Of a stretch of DNA of 64,000 nucleotides, positions 44,001-54,818 are shown piece by piece. Source of the stretch: Isoetes taiwanensis (Eukaryota; Streptophyta; Lycopodiopsida; Isoetales; Isoetaceae); NCBI GenBank assembly GCA_021234155.1, contig JAJEKV010000008.1, forward strand, positions 17,472,042-17,536,041, written 5' to 3'. Below the pieces are notes generated by a model. That model searched no databases, was not told the origin of the DNA, and saw only the letters and a program-made list of their open reading frames with translations. Position 1 is the first letter of the stretch; each line of letters begins with the position of its first letter. The position numbers and the translations under genes were made by a program.

Positions 44001-45866
44001 TTATTGCCTATGATTCTAAGAAGATGAATGAGACCGAACAACGATACCCTACTCATGATCAGGAACTGTTAGCAGTTGTCCGTGCTTTACGGATATAGAG
44101 ACACTACCTTCTTAGTAGGAGATTCCAGCTAGATACGGATCACCAGAGTCTCCGTTATCTTTCTACCCAGCCCAATCTCAACCTCCGTCAGAGAAGATGG
44201 ATGGAATTTCTGGAGGAGTATGATTTTGACATTATGTATAAGCCGGGAAAACACAATGTGGTTGCAGATGCTTTATCACGTCATCCTCTGGTAACTCGAA
44301 CCCATTGTAATGCAATTTCCACGCTCACCAGTGAGTTCGGAAAACAGATAGAGTAGACCTTAACCACGAATCCAGAATTCCGTGAAGTGTGGAACAGTTT
44401 AGCCAAGGAGGCATGGACAGATAAGGAGCGTGAAGCTTTCCGCTCGTATAAGAAAGAGGGCAATTTGTTATATTATAAAGATAAGTTGTGTGTACCCGAA
44501 ACTTCAGGCGTACGTAATCTTATTCTCCATGATACACACAATAGCCCTATAGCTGGACATGCAGGTTTCATGAAGACCTACTTTAAGATTCGCTCTAGCT
44601 ACTATTGGCCGCGTATGAAGAAGGACATTGCCAGATACATTAAGCAATGTCAAGTGTGTCAGCAAACCAAGGCCGAGCAATTAAGGATTCCAGGAGAGTT
44701 GCAACCTCTCGATGTGCCCAACACCAAGTGGGAAGTGATAACCATGGATTTCATTGTGGGCCTTCCACGTACCCTCCGCGGATATGGCCTTAATGGTCGT
44801 GGTCGACAAATTGTCAAAAATGGCTCATTTCTTGCCATGTCGTACTACAGACACAGCCTTGGATACAGCTTTGCTGTTTGCAAAGGAAATCTTCAGATTA
44901 CACGGGATGCCACGAGTGATAGTATCCGATAGGGATCCCAAGTTTGTAAGTGCATTCTGGAAAGATTTCTTTGCTACCATCCAGACCAAGCTTGCTATGA
45001 GTACAGCATATCATCCTCAGACGGATGGGCAGACAGAGCGCATCAATCGCATTATAGAGGATATGCTCAGAAGTTATGTGTGGAGTAAGCAATCTCAATG
45101 GGCTGGCTATATTTATTTAGTCGAGTTTGCCTATAACAGCATGAAACATGAGTCTTCTAGAATGTCTCCCTTCGTGATAAATTATGGTTATCAATGCCTT
45201 ACTCCCGACACCTGGCATAACCCTGTTTCTAAGGTGGAGGTTTCTCAACAGCTCCTCTTGGAAATGCAAGCTTTGGTTGAGGAAGTTCGTGGGTATTTGT
45301 TGGCTGCGCGTAGTCGTTTGAAAAGTGTCGCTGATAAGCACCGGACCCAACGAGTTTTCCAGGTGGGCGATTCAGTTTGGCTTAAGATTAAGGTTAAACA
45401 AGCCAAGCTCAAAATTAGTAACTGCAAGAAATTGGCACCCAGATGGGCTGGGCCATTTAAGATCACTGAATGTGTTGGAGATCAGGCATATCGGTTGGAT
45501 TTGCCACCCCGCTTGAAGATCCACAAGGTCTTTCACGTGAGCCTTCTGAAGCAACACACTCTTGATCCAGAGGAGATATTGGATACACCCACCCTCCTTG
45601 AAATGACAGAAGAGCATCTGGAGATAGTGCCTGAAGCTCTTCTTGATCGAGCCTATAAGCAGACCAGAAGGACTCAAATGCTACAGTATTTGGTCAAGTG
45701 GAAACACTTGCCAGTTGAGGATGCTACCTGGGTGATGAAGATTGACCTTGATAAACATTATCCAGACTTTATGAGGGAATCTCAAGGCCGCACCATCAAC
45801 AATGTCATCAACCCCGCACCCGGCGGTAAGCTTGGAAGGCTTGATTCGGCATGGGTCATGCAGTGA
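41090..45866 (+). pseudogene. Element A gag-pol polyprotein with chromodomain
   Basis: One long frame from the ATG at 41,090, broken by TAG at 41,231, 44,096 and 44,354 and by a frameshift near 44,770. Gag: [29 protein letters not shown] and [15 protein letters not shown]. The zinc knuckle is degenerate ([13 protein letters not shown]; the His is lost). Protease: [13 protein letters not shown] near 42,470. [44 protein letters not shown] and the catalytic FFDD near 43,493. RNase [15 protein letters not shown]; the stop at 44,096 replaces the usual Trp of the WRHYL block. Integrase: HHCC zinc domain, ITMDFIVGLPR, SDRDPKF and QTDGQTERINR. A chromodomain (LVKWKHLPVEDATWV) lies near 45,690-45,740. 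Chromodomains direct integration towards marked chromatin in chromoviruses. Confidence 0.95.
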
Positions 45867-46490
45867 GCTGTGGGGGTAGATGCATCGTAAATAGAAGTAG
45901 TTACCGATGATGAGATCACCTTTGTGTTCTCTAGGACGTGGTGTATTGTCAATGTCGGCATGACCGCGGATTGCTTGGAAAGCATATAGTTGATAGGCCG
46001 CGTTCATCTCGGCTATAATGGGAACTTGGCCATTCCTTATGCCGCAATGAATTGCGAACCATAGGCATGATAGGTTCCCTAGTAGATAGGTTTTTCTCTT
46101 ATTTTTTATATAGGGGGTGGTCCCTTCAACCACAACATACTTAATTAATGTATATATATACTGATGTATTGACATGTGCAGGCCAGTGAGCGGTACGTGA
46201 CCTGCCCATGTATAGAGGGTTGCTGATGGCCCAAGTTTTCCAGTTTTCATCTTGTCTACATGAGTCGATCTTTGTAGTGTGCTGTTTACTATTGGACTTT
46301 GGTCCTTTAAACTTCTTTTTCTCCTGATAATGTTAAATGCACCTTGGTGCTTGAACACTTACGTGGTTTTTAAATTCTATGTCTATTGCCTTCGGGAATA
46401 AGACATTACTTCACTTTTTGTACGTATAACTTATTAAGATGTGTATCATTTGTTTTAACTAACCCCAATGCTGAGGGCAGCATTATTTCT
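45867..46490 (+). other. Element A 3' UTR
   Basis: No frame of note between the pol stop and the polypurine tract. Confidence 0.6.
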
Positions 46491-46501
46491 AGGGGGGAGA
46501 A
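46491..46501 (+). promoter_or_regulatory. Element A polypurine tract
   Basis: AGGGGGGAGAA immediately before the 3' LTR. Confidence 0.9.
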
Positions 46502-48057
46502 TGTGACGTTCCACGTATTTATACGGTATACCTATAAATATACTGACACGTCACGCAGTAAGGATACGCCACCATGGGGTATTTTAACCTAGGGGGTTGA
46601 CCTAAAAGGGATTAATTTAGCTATGCTAAATTAATAAAGGGTTAATTAAAGGTTAATTACCTATAATTAAGGAATCATTATCTAATTAACTCAATTAAGC
46701 TAATTAAGTTGGGATAATTGATTAATTAGGAAGGTGGCACCTGGCCAAATTCGATTGGCCAGTAGGAGAATGCTAACTTGGGGCATCAAATTGGATCCCT
46801 TTCCCATTTTGGCCCCAAATCGAACCAAGGGGAAGAGCTGCTGAGCGCCCAGATTGCTTGAAGATGGAGATGCCACAAGACAATGGATCCAGCAGGAATT
46901 CGGGTTAGTGGATAGATTAGCTTGACATTTCTAGGGCCAGCGCCTCTGTCAGTCTTCTTTGTTTGTCTTTGGTTATGTTTAACCCTTGTTTGATAGTTAG
47001 AACTGTTCTCAATTATGGATTATGCTCTGTGATGTATGGATGGATGTATCTATGGTAGTATCTCTGTTAGTCTTCCAGAAAGCAGGGATTAAAGGGAGGT
47101 AGAGACCTCTGTGACCTATATTCACTAGTATGCTCCTAGTAGCTCCCCTAGTTCCCAGTAATGGCGGCCTGTGTACAAGATCCCACCGAGCTGTGGAATC
47201 TATGGTATCATTGAAGCACCAGATAAGGGGCCGTAGCGATGAAGTGTGGGGTGGGGTCTCGCCTGAGCATTAAAGGCTACGGGGACTCCTTCAGTGAGCT
47301 AGGCCTAATAGCTGGCCAGTGAACCCGGCCGGGTATGGGTCTGACACTCCCTGGGTACAGTTGTGTGAGCACCCTGTACTTTGAGTAGAATTAGGGGAGT
47401 AAGTCGGGTACGGATGCGGGGATCGCTGATGCGGCACACATTCTCTAGCTCACCCATGGATTCACTGCGACTCTGGGAAGGGACACTTCCCTGACCTGCC
47501 TCATCGGACCGGGGAGATGTAACCCGAAGTAGTCCTGAAGGGTGATGCCTTGGAATTGCGTCTCCGGAAGGCTACAATGATGCCATAGCTTGATTCAGCT
47601 CATCTGCAAAGTGTGCACAGGAGGGGCGGATGGAGTGGACAACCCTAGCCGATGTTCTATGCCAGCCAACGCCATGTCAAGATTCTGTCTACTGTTCTCC
47701 CGAGACCTAGCCGTCAGTCGAACCTCACTGGAGTCTGAGCCGGGGTAGAACCTTGGGTTTGGGGAGTTTTCTCTAGTATTAAATGTATGCCCTCTGTTAT
47801 TATCTGTTGGATGGATGTGCCACCCTTCATGGTGGTTATTTATGATATGATTATGTTGTATGCTAACTTGTCCGCGACATAGGAGTCCCATCGAAGGCGT
47901 GGGCCGAATGACACCTCTGTGTCCTTCACCCGGGCATCTTTCATAGATGGTCCGAGTTAGACGGAGGGCCCTGCTCATGGCGAGTTGGTTGCCTTGGGAG
48001 GGGAAGGTCCCCGTATGTATACGTCCAGAGTGCCGTATATGTTCAGGGAGCGTCACA
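46502..48057 (+). repeat. Element A 3' LTR
   Basis: 1,556 bp, TGTGACG...CGTCACA with intact 7-bp terminal inverted repeats; the partner of 35,869-37,422. Confidence 0.95.
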
Positions 48058-48282
48058 TACTCCATATCAATCCATCCCTTCTCAAAAAGATCGTCCGCGA
48101 TCGTCCGAGTACACTCCAATTTGGTCCATCCCTTCTCAAGGTGGTTGTTCCACAATCAACGTGCGCCTGGGAGTTTTTTGGACCCTACAAACTCAGGAAA
48201 CAGTTATATATATTATTGTGACCTCTGCATCCCTATTCTTTCAATCCCTGCAAAAACTCTAAAAGCAGTTATGGATATCCGC

Positions 48283-48467
48283 GTACTTCCGCGGTACGAT
48301 ATATCCTTGTACCTCCACGGTACATTATTATCTTTTGTACCTCCACGGTATTACTTGATTGTATCTCCACGGTACAGTATCTCCACGATACCAAACTATT
48401 GTATCTCCGCGATACGTTATTATTTTTCGTACCTCTGCGGTACTACTTAATTGTATCTCCGCGATAC
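48283..48467. repeat. Array of eight 15-bp mini-hairpins
   Basis: Eight copies of GTAYC-TCCRC-GRTAC at 48,283, 48,309, 48,337, 48,361, 48,377, 48,401, 48,429 and 48,453. Each has 5-bp arms around a 5-nt loop. Arms occur as GTACC/GGTAC or GTATC/GATAC. Five copies pair perfectly and the other three have one mismatch, which can be a G-T pair. Confidence 0.85.
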
Positions 48468-48471
48468 AGAT

Positions 48472-48660
48472 GCAATTTTTGTCAGGCCTATTATGTTGCA
48501 ACCACAATTACCGCTCTTCAAAAATATACATCATGCACTCTTGTTCAAGCCTATTGTGCTGCAGACACAATTACTGATCTACCAAGAGGCATTCACAATT
48601 AGTGCACCATGTTCAGGCCTATTACGTTGCAATCGTATTTACCAATCTACCATGGATACA
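48472..48660. repeat. Three diverged repeats of about 65 bp
   Basis: Each contains TCA(G/A)GCCTATT(A/G)(T/C)GTTGCA followed by a CACAATTAC-like word and a CTACCA-like end; located at about 48,480, 48,545 and 48,613. Confidence 0.65.
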
Positions 48661-49161
48661 CATAAGAAATAAAATTTTTACTCTTTATTCCGCATAAAGA
48701 AAATCAACTTACGAACTTTACCCATAAGTCTGTCCCATAGGAAACAATTTGAGATTCCGCATCCAAATTTTGCGTCCATATCCTTGACAGCTCATCCGTA
48801 AAGTTCCTTCCCAACGCTTAACACTAAGCAAACTTCGAGCATTCTCCACGAAAGCACCGAGCTTTTCTTTTCTCTGCTAGTGATGCTCCCGCTTCACTTG
48901 CAGCAGTAGTCGTCAAATCCTTCTTACTTGGACGCCACACTCCAAGGATTCGCCAGTTCACTCACATACTCAACCCCAACACACTTTTTGACGAAGTTCA
49001 ACCCAACTGTACTTGCAGCACAAACTTGCAAGATTGTTGGTGTGTCGCAGCCTTAGAGCATAATACCACCACTAGTTCCATCTTCTTTGATTCAAATCCA
49101 AAGCAAAAATTCAAAGTCTCGGTGATACTCCCACAGCCCATAGATTCGAATCGCAACTTCC

Positions 49162-49173
49162 GCTCTGATACCA
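49162..49173 (-). promoter_or_regulatory. Element C primer-binding site (initiator tRNA-Met)
   Basis: Minus-strand TGGTATCAGAGC two bases inside the right LTR; it sets the element's orientation. Confidence 0.9.
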
Positions 49174-49175
49174 CT

Positions 49176-49933
49176 TGATACGACTCATGTATAATAAGAA
49201 TTAAATAACTGCTCCACAACATCACAACTGAAGAACAAAAACAGTTTATATCATTTATCTCAGATACACAGATTGGATTACACGGTTAACCACCCAACCG
49301 GATCCACTGGTTATGGAGAAACACAAGTACTATGACAAATAAAAAAGCTATGGCATCTGACTTATTAGCTCTCCAGGCTAGTCTAGCTACTCCACGTAGC
49401 CACACATCATAAAACAATTGCAAATCTGTGATGTCGCTATGGCAGTGATCTGTGACCCCTTATCACGTTTTTGGCCATTACTCCCTCACACGGACGAACT
49501 ACAGGATGTGCCACTCCAATTCGGAAACTAGACTCCGAGCCGGTTCCAACGAGGTAAAGATTGCCTCAATCGGAGCTCTGGCTGCAGAGATATGTCTAAC
49601 TGAAGTTTTGGTTCTATTTATAGATCTCTCTGCGACTTTAGCCTTTTTCAGCAGTTGCCTTTTTTTCTCAAAATATCTCCTTGCCTTTAATTCGATTATA
49701 TGACTTATCATATGGGACATTATCTATGATCTTTATCTCAACCAATAATTATCCCAATGATAGTGCCTCAACCCCTTCCATAAATATCAATGGTTCTTCA
49801 AACCCAAATGCTATGTTATCCTATGCCCCTTTATACTATTAGGTGACCTTAGGAATAACATTTACATAATATTTGCCATGATTCCAATAACCCATTCGTC
49901 GTGGACCACTCCCCCGTTGCTTGCTCCATATCA
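49176..49933 (-). repeat. Element C 5' LTR
   Basis: 758 bp, the uninterrupted copy. It contains TGCTCCATATCA at its outer end, which is the empty version of the site where gypsy A inserted in the other LTR. Confidence 0.9.
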
Positions 49934-49938
49934 TATTT

Positions 49939-50294
49939 CCTTTATTATTATTTTTTGAATTTCCAATTTTCTTCTAATGGTTTGGGGTTTTAATTATAAA
50001 TTTGCACCATTTTTCACCCGAGTCTCGGATTGGGACGATTCTTCGACCCATTTTGCATGAAATTTGATGCTCATACATAATTTCCACTGCAATTTTACTA
50101 GAATGTTCATTTGACTCATTCTTTTCCTCTGAACCTATAATTTAGTCTAATTCTATGACCCTGCTACTTGGGAGAAAAATTATTTCCCCCACTTTCGAGG
50201 TTCAATGTTGGAATTCTCATTCCGCACTCTACTAGGCCGGTTAATCTACTTAATTAGATGGCTAGTGCTAGCTCTTGGTCAACCAAGAACATTG
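49939..50294 (-). other. Element B 5' leader, proximal part
   Basis: Continuation of the element B leader beyond element C, running to its PBS. No coding signal. Confidence 0.6.
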
Positions 50295-50306
50295 CTCTGA
50301 TACCAT
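50295..50306 (-). promoter_or_regulatory. Element B primer-binding site (initiator tRNA-Met)
   Basis: Minus-strand TGGTATCAGAGC one base from the LTR end at 50,308; it establishes that element B reads leftward. Confidence 0.9.
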
Positions 50307-50307
50307 T

Positions 50308-51818
50308 GTGATGCTTCCCAAAAGTATACGAAGCCTCGCCATACACTCTACAGGAAATCCTGCATCCAGCATCAATTGCTACATGGGCCCTCTGTCTGCC
50401 CCATTCCTGGGATGGCTAGGATGCGAGTAGGAAAATATGGAGGTGTCTTGCGTGCCTTTCCCCTATGGGTCCTATAACAGCGGAAGTATACTACAATATC
50501 AACACTGGCAACAATGTAATATAAACAGCTACCACAAAGGGTAGCACATTATCAAACCATGAAAACATCAAAGATATCAACATGACATAAAACATACGAG
50601 CTCCTACCCAGGCTCAGACTCATAAAAGGGAAAGTAGACTGACGGCTGGGCCTCAAGATAGAGCAGACTGAGATATAACAATGGTGGCACTAGCTATAGA
50701 CAACTACTAGTGTTGACCACTCCATCTGCTCCTCCTGTGCATTCTTTGCAGATGGGATAAATCAGGCTCTGGCATGACTATAACCCGCCGGAGACGTAAT
50801 CTCATGGTATCACCTATTGGGACTACTCCGGGTTGCATCTCCCCAGTCCGTTGAGGTAGGAAGGGTTGCATCTCCCCTTCCCGGGGAATAGTGGCTCTAT
50901 GGGCGGCTAGAGGATCGTGGCAACACACGTCCGTATCCACCTGAACTCCCCAAGAGCCAGGCCGACACTTGCAACTCTTGAGAGTCAGGGTGACACCATT
51001 GACCCAGGAAGTGTCGGAGTCATACCCGGCCCTCATGAAGTGACCGACTATAGGCCTAGCCCGCTATGGGTCCCCAGTAGGCACTTTGCCACTAACCCCG
51101 TTATATGGTGCTTAGTCACTCCATAGCCCCCGTAGTCGGGTGGGCTCCTATGCACAGGCTGTAACTAATAGGAATTAAGGGGTCTAAACTAGGAGCATCA
51201 TCTAAATAATGGCTTCTAGGTCTTTCCTCCCCTCCCCAATACAAGAGGACCAAACATGATCAACCATCATCATATATCCATATAACATGATAACAAATGA
51301 GAATACCATCTAATCCTAATCAGATGCATCTAACTTACAGTTAGGGTTCATTGATTAAGGTTCGAAGGTTTCTAGAATGGCTCTACTAGAGATACAAAAT
51401 GCTCACTCATCTGGAATCTTAACTTTCGGATGATCTACAAAGGGCTCTACTCCAAATACCTGCTCTTGAGGAACTCCCTCCTGCTCCCCGCGTCTCCATG
51501 GCCTAGACGGTTCTCGAAACAGAGTTTCGAGCACGAACAAGGTTTCAAGATTGTTGAAGCCAAAAAAATGGCCTAGGGTTAGGGTTTGGCCATTTATAGA
51601 TTAAGGTTGCCATGTCATGCCACGTGGCTCCAATTTGGTGCGTCCATATGGCGAGTGCCCAATAGGATGGGGCCATGTGGACCATCCCTAAGGTTGATAA
51701 CTTAGCCATGCTCCCTTATCCACACTCTACGATATACAAGGCTACTAAGGTAGGCTTATATGGTGACGTGGCCTAGGAATATATGTATTTATATCGTATA
51801 TTTTAGGGGAACGTCACA
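50308..51818 (-). repeat. Element B 5' LTR
   Basis: 1,511 bp with ends TGTGATG (mutated) and CGTCACA. In the minus-strand sense it begins TGTGACGTTCCCCTAAAATA, like element A's LTR, with a TATAAATA word and a second ACGT site within 60 bp. It shares its other end with 20,459-20,722. Confidence 0.85.
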
Positions 51819-52209
51819 TGTATGCTTCCAGCTGAGGCTTCCAATTCATGTTTGTGTTTTGCATGGTGTATTCAATTGGTTTTTTTAGATCTATGGCTTC
51901 TTCAGCATGGCATTCCCTTATTATATGTTGAACACTGCCAAGCCCTCCATACCCATTGCTTGTCTTGGCGTTATGAGCTAATATGTTTGAGTGATTGTCT
52001 TGTGTGGTTGTCTAAGTAGGAGAGTGCTTTCTTATGGGGCCAAAAACCTGAAGATTGTGGCGAGGTCTACCTCAACCTCGGACTTGCGTCAATCCCCATG
52101 TAAAGACAATAACACAAACAAATACAAAAATGGCACAAAATGGCAAATCATGTCTAAGCCCTGAGAGCTGAGAAATGGAAGGAGTAATTTGAATGACCTT
52201 CACTTGAAT
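51819..52209. other. No feature recognised
   Basis: Flanking DNA to the right of element B; starts with the probable TSD TGTAT. No gene seen. Confidence 0.35.
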
Positions 52210-52660
52210 TTCTGAGGTCAGGTGCTCACGTTTTCACTCTGACCTTTGCACCTAAACTCAAGAAAACATCCAAGTTTTCATCCCATGTGAAGCACCCTAA
52301 CTCGTGCAGCCTTATGATGACAAAAAGAAAGCGTCAGATATGAAATAAATCCTTATGATGACAATATTAACTTACAAGCTTGGAAAGGGAAAGACACCAA
52401 ATTTTTGCCCATTTTGCTTGAGTTCAGATCTTGAAAATATCTCCACCTTCTTCCAAGAGAATTTAATTTTTATGATTTCTGAAGTTCAAAATTGGATTTT
52501 AAAGTCTCAATTATTGGAATTTCCTACAAAGTTAGATTCAGGCCCAAACTTTAATGGAGGAAAAATTCTCTTCTCTGGCACTGAAGAAAAAAAGCATTCA
52601 AAAAAGTTGATTATCTGCTGGATCTTGTCTTGTTTATGCCCAAATATAACTCTTTCAAAT
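52210..52660 (+). repeat. Direct duplication, copy 1
   Basis: Similar in order to 53,006-53,500: GGTCAGGTGCTCACG, a long near-identical core around CATCCCATGTGAAGCACCCT, ACAATATTAACTTACAAGCT, then a diverging tail with TTATTGGAATTTCCTACAAA. Not recognised as coding. Confidence 0.8.
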
Positions 52661-53005
52661 AATTAGAAAATTGCGGATCAGATTACTAGCATGTCTCGAT
52701 ATAGATCTTGGCATGGTACTCTGCTGCAGCAGTCAAAGATCTGCATTTGAAGAAGCAGATCGTTGGAAAACCAAAATCATGGTATTTGGATCGTTGGGCT
52801 TCAACTGCACAAAAGAAAAGGTTGAGATAACTACCCATTACAAATATCCGCCCTAAGAACGTCAACAGGACATCAATCAGAGTTTTTTATATGCAATGCC
52901 TTTTAAAATCTTGGGCTAAAAAAATGCTTTAAAAAACTTTGAAGGTGGTCAAAATTTCGGATAGTGATTACTTGGGACTCGGGTCCTAAACTTGAATTGA
53001 GCAAG

Positions 53006-53500
53006 GTCAGGTGCTCACGGAAACTCTAGACCTTTGCACCTAAACTCAAGAAAACATCCAAGTTTTCATCCCATGTGAAGCACCCTAACTCGTGCAGCCT
53101 TATGATGACAAAAGAAAGCGTGCAGATATGAAATAAATGCCTTGTGATGACAATATTAACTTACAAGCTTGGAAAGGGAAAGACACCAAATGTGTTGCTC
53201 CATTTTGCTTGCGTTCAACTACAAGAAACTTCAAAATATCTCCACTAGTTCTTCCAAGAGAATTGTAATTAAGTGCTTATGTGTGTCGTAAGTATACAAA
53301 ATTGGCATAGCTTAAAGTGACAATTATTGGAATTTCCTACAAAGTTATGCGATAGTGAGAAAGCTACTTTAATGGAGGAAAAGTTCTTGTTGCAAGTCTT
53401 CAAGGCCAGGCAAGCTTCCCAAATGCAAGCATTCACCAAAGTTGATTCCTGGTTGCAATTGATAGGGGCCAAGTATATCACCAAATATAACCTTTCATCA
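53006..53500 (+). repeat. Direct duplication, copy 2
   Basis: Offset from copy 1 by about 796 bp, with small insertions. It ends about 170 bp from the 3' end of the RPH1-like coding sequence. Confidence 0.8.
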
Positions 53501-53672
53501 GCTCATTGTGTGCTAGATTGTTCTTCCTTTTCCAAATTTTGTGATTCCAAATGATTGCCACTGACTATAGATTTGATGATGGTGGAATTGTAGTATGCAG
53601 ATAATAACAACTTGGTAATACCATATACCTGTTGAATCATAATTCTTCCACTGCTTATACCACTGGCTGCAG

Positions 53673-54818
53673 TCATAACTCTCCATCTTCCATGGTATCA
53701 CTTGCAAGCCATTCCATCTGTAAAACGGATCAATAAGCCAGCAATAGACAATACTCAAATTTATGTAACCCTAATTTCTGACAATCATTTCATACTAAGA
53801 GAAATCAAAACCTTGATTTTCAGATTGCTATTCATACCACCATTCATAAACTTAAGGTGAATTAATTTGCTCGTCTCTTTACAAACAACCACATATATGA
53901 ATAGAGTACTATGGCACCATCATACTCAACCAATTAAGACAAGAAATTGTCATATCGTCAGGTTAAGATATGTACCTTCCAGGCATAAATCGCAAAGAAA
54001 CATATTACATCAGCACTCCACACTGCTGCAAATGACTTCCAAACAAGAGGCAGAAGCACATTGACCAAAGGTATAATAAGAAAAAGATAATTTAAGGCAT
54101 CCTTCTCTTTCCTTGAACAGTCTCGAGCTCTTAGAGATGGGATGGCTGCACTAGAGAGCAAACAGCGTGTCAATAACGTGTTAGCTCAATATTTGCTTTC
54201 ATGCAATTTCATTGCACGACTTTCTGGAGAAAAAAATCAGCTTAGATGAGTTTATTTAACTTACTAAACATCCAAACAGACCACATGCCCATCAATCTCC
54301 AAATATCAGGTCCATTCGAAGGAAATAAAAGGTTGAACGCAAGCAACCCTCCAATTCCCATTGATAAATACCCCTGCGTTTCAAAAATAACGTAGAGAGT
54401 AGAACCAGGAACTGCAGGGTTTCTCGAGGCAGTTGATGCTCGGGGTGCAAAAGTGGCTGCAGTTTTTCGAACAGTCTATGGCAGAGGATTGGAATTCAGT
54501 CAATACTTGAGCTCAGCAGAATCCATGGCTTAATTCATCAAGAGGAAAATGTTTCCAAACAAATTCACTACTGGGATAAAAACAACAGGTCCTTACCTTG
54601 GAAAATTCTTTCTCGACGTCAGGAAGCAGAGGTTGGGATGGTTTATTCTCATCTGAACTTTGATCCACTTCTAGTTTAGAGACAGCTGCAAGTCCGGGGT
54701 TATCTGCACCATTACGCGAGCTTGTGGCACATCTTCTTGTGGTTGCAAATCCATTATTCCCAAGGAAGCACGAGTAATATGGGCATTGCGACACAGAATA
54801 AGCTACCGCCATAGCCAT
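53673..54818 (-). CDS. RPH1: RESISTANCE TO PHYTOPHTHORA 1-like chloroplast membrane protein
   Basis: Four coding exons on the minus strand: 54,818-54,597, 54,475-54,265, 54,145-53,976 and 53,717-53,673. All introns are GT-AG and phases join cleanly, giving 215 residues. Exon 1 looks like a plastid transit peptide (MAMAVAYSVSQCPYYS..., Ser/Arg-rich) plus a variable linker. Exons 2 and 3 hold the conserved domain: KTAATFAPRAST, IWRLMGMWSVWMF, IPSLRARDCSRKEKDALNYL and FAAVWSADVICFFAIYAWK, with about four hydrophobic segments. I recognise this as the plant RPH1 family from memory of its conserved blocks. In Arabidopsis and potato it is a chloroplast protein linked to resistance against Phytophthora; its biochemistry is unclear. 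The acidic C-terminal exon (MEWLASDTMEDGEL) is short. No disabling change was seen. Confidence 0.8.

Larger units (their letters stand above)
35869..48057 (+). mobile_element. Element A: Ty3/gypsy chromovirus with pre-gag genes
   Basis: 12.2 kb with LTRs of 1,554 and 1,556 bp (TGTGACG...CGTCACA; the 5' copy ends CATCACA). Flanks TGCTC (35,864-35,868) and TACTC (48,058-48,062) form a TSD with one mismatch, and the unoccupied sequence TGCTCCATATCA at 49,922-49,933 confirms the site. Order: PBS, three pre-gag frames, gag, protease, RT, RNase H, integrase with chromodomain, PPT. Integrase after RNase H identifies Ty3/gypsy, and the chromodomain a chromovirus. Stops and frameshifts make it defective. 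Confidence 0.95.
48070..49175 (-). other. Element C interior, no gag or pol
   Basis: About 1.1 kb. At the left end a purine-rich word (minus-strand GAGAAGGGATGGA), the probable polypurine tract, occurs twice (48,071 and 48,126 areas). It is followed by a mini-hairpin array (48,283-48,467) and three 65-bp repeats (48,472-48,660). No retroviral-type protein is encoded, so it must borrow proteins from another element. Confidence 0.8.
35153..49933 (-). mobile_element. Element C: small non-autonomous LTR element hosting gypsy A
   Basis: LTRs of about 720-760 bp (TGATAC...TATCA) at 35,153-35,868 (completed at 48,063-48,069) and 49,176-49,933, with the perfect TSD TATTT at 35,148-35,152 and 49,934-49,938. 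The PBS lies on the minus strand next to the right LTR, so the element points left. The interior is only about 1.1 kb (48,070-49,175) with no gag or pol, making it a TRIM/LARD-like parasite. Element A inserted seven bases from the end of its 3' LTR. Confidence 0.9.
20459..51818 (-). mobile_element. Element B: old Ty3/gypsy element, heavily interrupted
   Basis: A minus-strand gypsy element reconstructed from pieces in consistent order. Parts: 5' LTR (51,818-50,308), PBS, 5' UTR, pre-gag frames (34.9-31.7 kb), gag (interrupted), protease, pol remnants, and a truncated 3' LTR (20,722-20,459). Flanks give GGTAT at 20,454-20,458 and TGTAT at 51,819-51,823, a 4-of-5 TSD. It hosts a hAT MITE, a copia element (with its own CACTA insert) and LTR element C (with gypsy A inside). 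Nearly all of RT, RNase H and integrase is deleted. It is inferred to be a chromovirus from its gag, LTR and pre-gag similarity to element A. Confidence 0.75.

Noticed and set aside
48283-48467. Possible CRISPR-like array
   Set aside because: Units are 15 bp with spacers of only 1 to about 13 bp, there are no cas genes, and the context is a plant LTR element.
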